Assembly: GCA_964462515.1 (NCBI GenBank) | Contig: CAYWXK010000094.1 | Coordinates: 1 to 6,767, forward strand | Source of the DNA: CAYWXK01 sp964462515 | Lineage (GTDB): Bacteria > Planctomycetota > Phycisphaerae > Sedimentisphaerales > Anaerobacaceae | Direction of reading: 5' to 3' | DNA: 6,767 nucleotides | Shown: one piece after another, positions 4,864 to 6,767 of the stretch | Numbering within the stretch: the first letter of the stretch is position 1 | Layout of the letters: each line of letters begins with the position of its first letter | Notes under the pieces: model-generated | What the model saw: the letters and a program-made list of their open reading frames with translations, nothing else | Told to the model about the DNA's origin: nothing | The model's database searches: none | Translations under genes and position numbers: made by a program

Positions 4864-5775
4864 ATGAAAGATTTTATTTCCATATTTGATTGTCCTACAG
4901 AGTTCTTAAAAGAGCTGTTGAGGACAAGTGCCAGGCTGAAAAGCTTATATAGCGTTGGCGGGAACGATTTGTGCTTGACTGGCAAAACTTTAGCAATGCT
5001 TTTTGAGAAGCCGAGCCTGCGGACACGGGTGAGCTTTCACGTGGCTATGGCGGACCTCGGCGGCAGTGCCCTTTATATTAAGACCGAAGACATCGGGGGC
5101 ATCGGCCAGCGCGAGCCAATTAAAGATTTAGCAAGGGTTCTCAGTCGATACGTCGATGGTATAATGGCGAGGACATTCGAGCATAAGACCATTGTTGAGC
5201 TGGCAGAATTTGCAACGGTGCCGGTCATAAATGCTCTGACAAACTGGGAACATCCCTGCCAGGCGATGGCGGATATACTGACGATTCAGGAGAAATTCGG
5301 ACAGATAGATAACATCAAAATCGCCTTCATTGGCGATGGCAATAACGTGGCGAGGTCGCTGGCATTCGCCAGTGCAAAGCTGGGAATGAAAATGGTTATT
5401 GCTTCGCCGAAGGGTTATGAGCTGGATGCAGAAACTGTCGCAAAGGCAAATAAGCTGTCGGCGGGCAGCGTCCGGCAGATAAACGACCCGGGGGCTGCCG
5501 TCCTTGGCGCTGATGTCATTTACACCGATACCTGGGTCAGTATGGGACAGGAGCAGGAGAAGCAAAAACGGCTGGCGGACTTTGCAGGCTTCCAGGTCGA
5601 TAGCAAGCTGGTCAAATCTGCGTCAGCCAATGTCAAGATTATGCACTGTCTGCCGGCTCATCGCGGGCTTGAAATCAGCGATGATGTTGCTGAGTCGCCA
5701 AGTTCAATTATGTTCGACCAGGCCGAGAACCGCCTCCACTTCCAGCGGGCACTATTAAAGAAACTGCTTGGCTAA
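4864..5775 (+). CDS. argF: Ornithine carbamoyltransferase
   Basis: Makes citrulline from ornithine and carbamoyl phosphate, the sixth step of arginine synthesis; normally a cytoplasmic trimer. 303 residues, the usual length. The carbamoyl-phosphate loop is FEKPSLRTR (48-55; Leu in place of the commoner Thr of STRTR, a known variant), with Arg103 in MARTFEH and HPCQAMAD (130-137). The ornithine side shows Asn161, DTWVSMGQE (222-230) and the catalytic HCLPAHRG (261-268, Cys262). The DTWVSMG and HCLP motifs separate it from aspartate carbamoyltransferase; the sequence does not show clear features of the acetylornithine- or putrescine-specific relatives. ATG at 4864 with GGAG nine bases upstream. 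It would follow argD directly if the repeat-bounded insert were absent. The next gene starts seven bases after its TAA. Confidence 0.96.
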   Translation: MKDFISIFDCPTEFLKELLRTSARLKSLYSVGGNDLCLTGKTLAMLFEKPSLRTRVSFHVAMADLGGSALYIKTEDIGGIGQREPIKDLARVLSRYVDGIMARTFEHKTIVELAEFATVPVINALTNWEHPCQAMADILTIQEKFGQIDNIKIAFIGDGNNVARSLAFASAKLGMKMVIASPKGYELDAETVAKANKLSAGSVRQINDPGAAVLGADVIYTDTWVSMGQEQEKQKRLADFAGFQVDSKLVKSASANVKIMHCLPAHRGLEISDDVAESPSSIMFDQAENRLHFQRALLKKLLG

Positions 5776-5782
5776 TAGCATT

Positions 5783-6767
5783 ATGACACATCACAAAATA
5801 ATTATCGGCGATTCAAGACGAATGGCGGAGGTATCTGACGAGGCCGTCCATTTAATTATTACGTCTCCGCCATATTGGCAACTGAAAGACTACGGCAACA
5901 GCAGCCAGATTGGCTTCAACGATAGTTACGAAGATTACATCAATAATCTTAATCTTGTCTGGAACGAATGTCACAGAGTATTGCACAAGGGCTGTCGGCT
6001 GTGCGTGAACATTGGTGACCAGTTCGCCCGCTCGGTTTACTACGGCAGATACAAGGTTATCCCCATAAGGACCGAGATTATAAAATTCTGCGAAACGGCA
6101 GGCTTCGACTATATGGGGGCGATAATCTGGCAGAAGGTTACGACCTGCAACACGACCGGCGGGGCGACGATAATGGGGTCATTTCCGTATCCGCGAAACG
6201 GGATTCTGAAAATCGACTACGAGTTCATTTTGATTTTCAAAAAGCATGGCACTCCGCCTGATGTCAGCAGGGATATAAAGGAAAAATCGAAACTAACAAT
6301 TGAAGAGTGGAACGAATTTTTTAGCGGCCATTGGAATATCCCCGGAGAGAAACAGGATAAGCATCTTGCGGCGTTCCCGGAGGAAATACCTCGTCGCTTA
6401 ATAAAGATGTTCAGCTTTGTGGGCGATACAATCCTCGACCCATTTCTCGGCAGCGGCACAACGTCAGTAGCTGCCAGAAAACTCGAGAGGAATTCCATCG
6501 GTTACGAAATAAACCCGGATTTTCTGCCATTGATAAAGGAGAAATTGGGCATACAGCAGAGGATGATTTATGAAGAAGCTGGCTTTGAAATAATCAGACA
6601 AAATGAAGCTGATATAGACTATAAAGAAGCGTTCAAACGACTGCCTTATATTTTCAAAGACCCCGTGAAATTCGACAAGAAGGTTGACCCGAGAAAATTG
6701 CGATTCGGCTCTAAAATCAATGGCGACAGCCAAAAAAGGCAGGACTACCATTGTGTAAAAAAGGTTA
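5783..6767 (+). CDS. Site-specific DNA methyltransferase, beta class (3' end outside window)
   Basis: S-adenosylmethionine-dependent DNA methyltransferase of the N6-adenine/N4-cytosine family. The frame is open for 328 codons to the window edge without a stop. The catalytic motif IV TSPPYW is at residues 27-32 and the SAM-binding motif I DPFLGSGTT at 219-227; this order (IV before I) defines the beta class. SPPY instead of DPPY leans towards N4-cytosine, but specificity cannot be read. The stretch HLAAFPEEIPRRLIKMFS before motif I is typical. About 100 residues follow, ending in a basic tail (FDKKVDPRKLRFGSKI ... YHCVKKV) that resembles the end of related enzymes, so only a few residues are probably missing. 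The start ATG has no visible RBS and lies seven bases after the argF stop; an in-frame TTG at 5768 overlaps argF but is less likely. It may be translated by coupling to argF. A restriction partner could lie downstream. Confidence 0.93.
   Translation, partial: MTHHKIIIGDSRRMAEVSDEAVHLIITSPPYWQLKDYGNSSQIGFNDSYEDYINNLNLVWNECHRVLHKGCRLCVNIGDQFARSVYYGRYKVIPIRTEIIKFCETAGFDYMGAIIWQKVTTCNTTGGATIMGSFPYPRNGILKIDYEFILIFKKHGTPPDVSRDIKEKSKLTIEEWNEFFSGHWNIPGEKQDKHLAAFPEEIPRRLIKMFSFVGDTILDPFLGSGTTSVAARKLERNSIGYEINPDFLPLIKEKLGIQQRMIYEEAGFEIIRQNEADIDYKEAFKRLPYIFKDPVKFDKKVDPRKLRFGSKINGDSQKRQDYHCVKKV

Noticed and set aside
5005..5031. SLRTR in place of STRTR in the carbamoyl-phosphate loop of ArgF
   Set aside because: Known as a natural variant in other ornithine carbamoyltransferases; all other active-site motifs are intact.
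6217..6751. Minus-strand open frames in the right part of the window
   Set aside because: They are antisense to the methyltransferase gene, whose + frame is open from 5783 to the end and carries both motif IV and motif I.

Overview
The window reads as a bacterial chromosome segment with every supportable gene on the + strand: the end of a short-chain dehydrogenase gene, dtd, argB, argD, an inserted segment with two nuclease-like genes set among repeats, argF, and a DNA methyltransferase gene that runs off the right edge. The taxon cannot be fixed from sequence alone. GTG/TTG-type starts, moderately GC-rich core genes and the CACAGAG-type intergenic repeats would fit an uncultured Planctomycetota-like or neighbouring lineage, but this is only an impression.

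Region by region. Positions 2-484 are the C-terminal part of an SDR oxidoreductase, followed by D-aminoacyl-tRNA deacylase (dtd, 549-998) and a perfect 8-bp hairpin at 1008-1028 that probably ends this unit. A 192-bp gap then holds candidate promoter elements for an arginine operon: argB (1191-2117, TTG start), argD (about 2139-3314) and argF (4864-5775). The three enzymes catalyse N-acetylglutamate phosphorylation, acetylornithine transamination and ornithine carbamoylation. argA/argJ and argC are not in the window.

The argD-argF junction is opened by about 1.5 kb (3313-4817) that is visibly more A/T-rich than the arg genes. It carries a GxxExxY family protein (PD-(D/E)XK nuclease-like) and a protein with two homing-endonuclease-associated repeats plus a C-terminal domain that looks nuclease-like. 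Both genes lie among copies of a GCCACAGAGGACACAGAG-type repeat. The outermost repeat modules (51 and 52 nt) are inverted relative to each other and share the same internal layout: a short copy, a 24-25 nt offset, then a full copy made of three CACAGAG heptamers at 9-nt pitch. A third module is a direct copy of the left one, so the GxxExxY gene sits between two direct modules. This arrangement is the most interesting thing in the window. It looks like a repeat-bounded mobile or formerly mobile cassette that landed exactly between two arginine genes without breaking either.

Seven bases after argF starts a beta-class (TSPPYW ... DPFLGSGTT) DNA methyltransferase, open at the right edge and probably almost complete. 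It may be half of a restriction-modification pair whose partner lies downstream.
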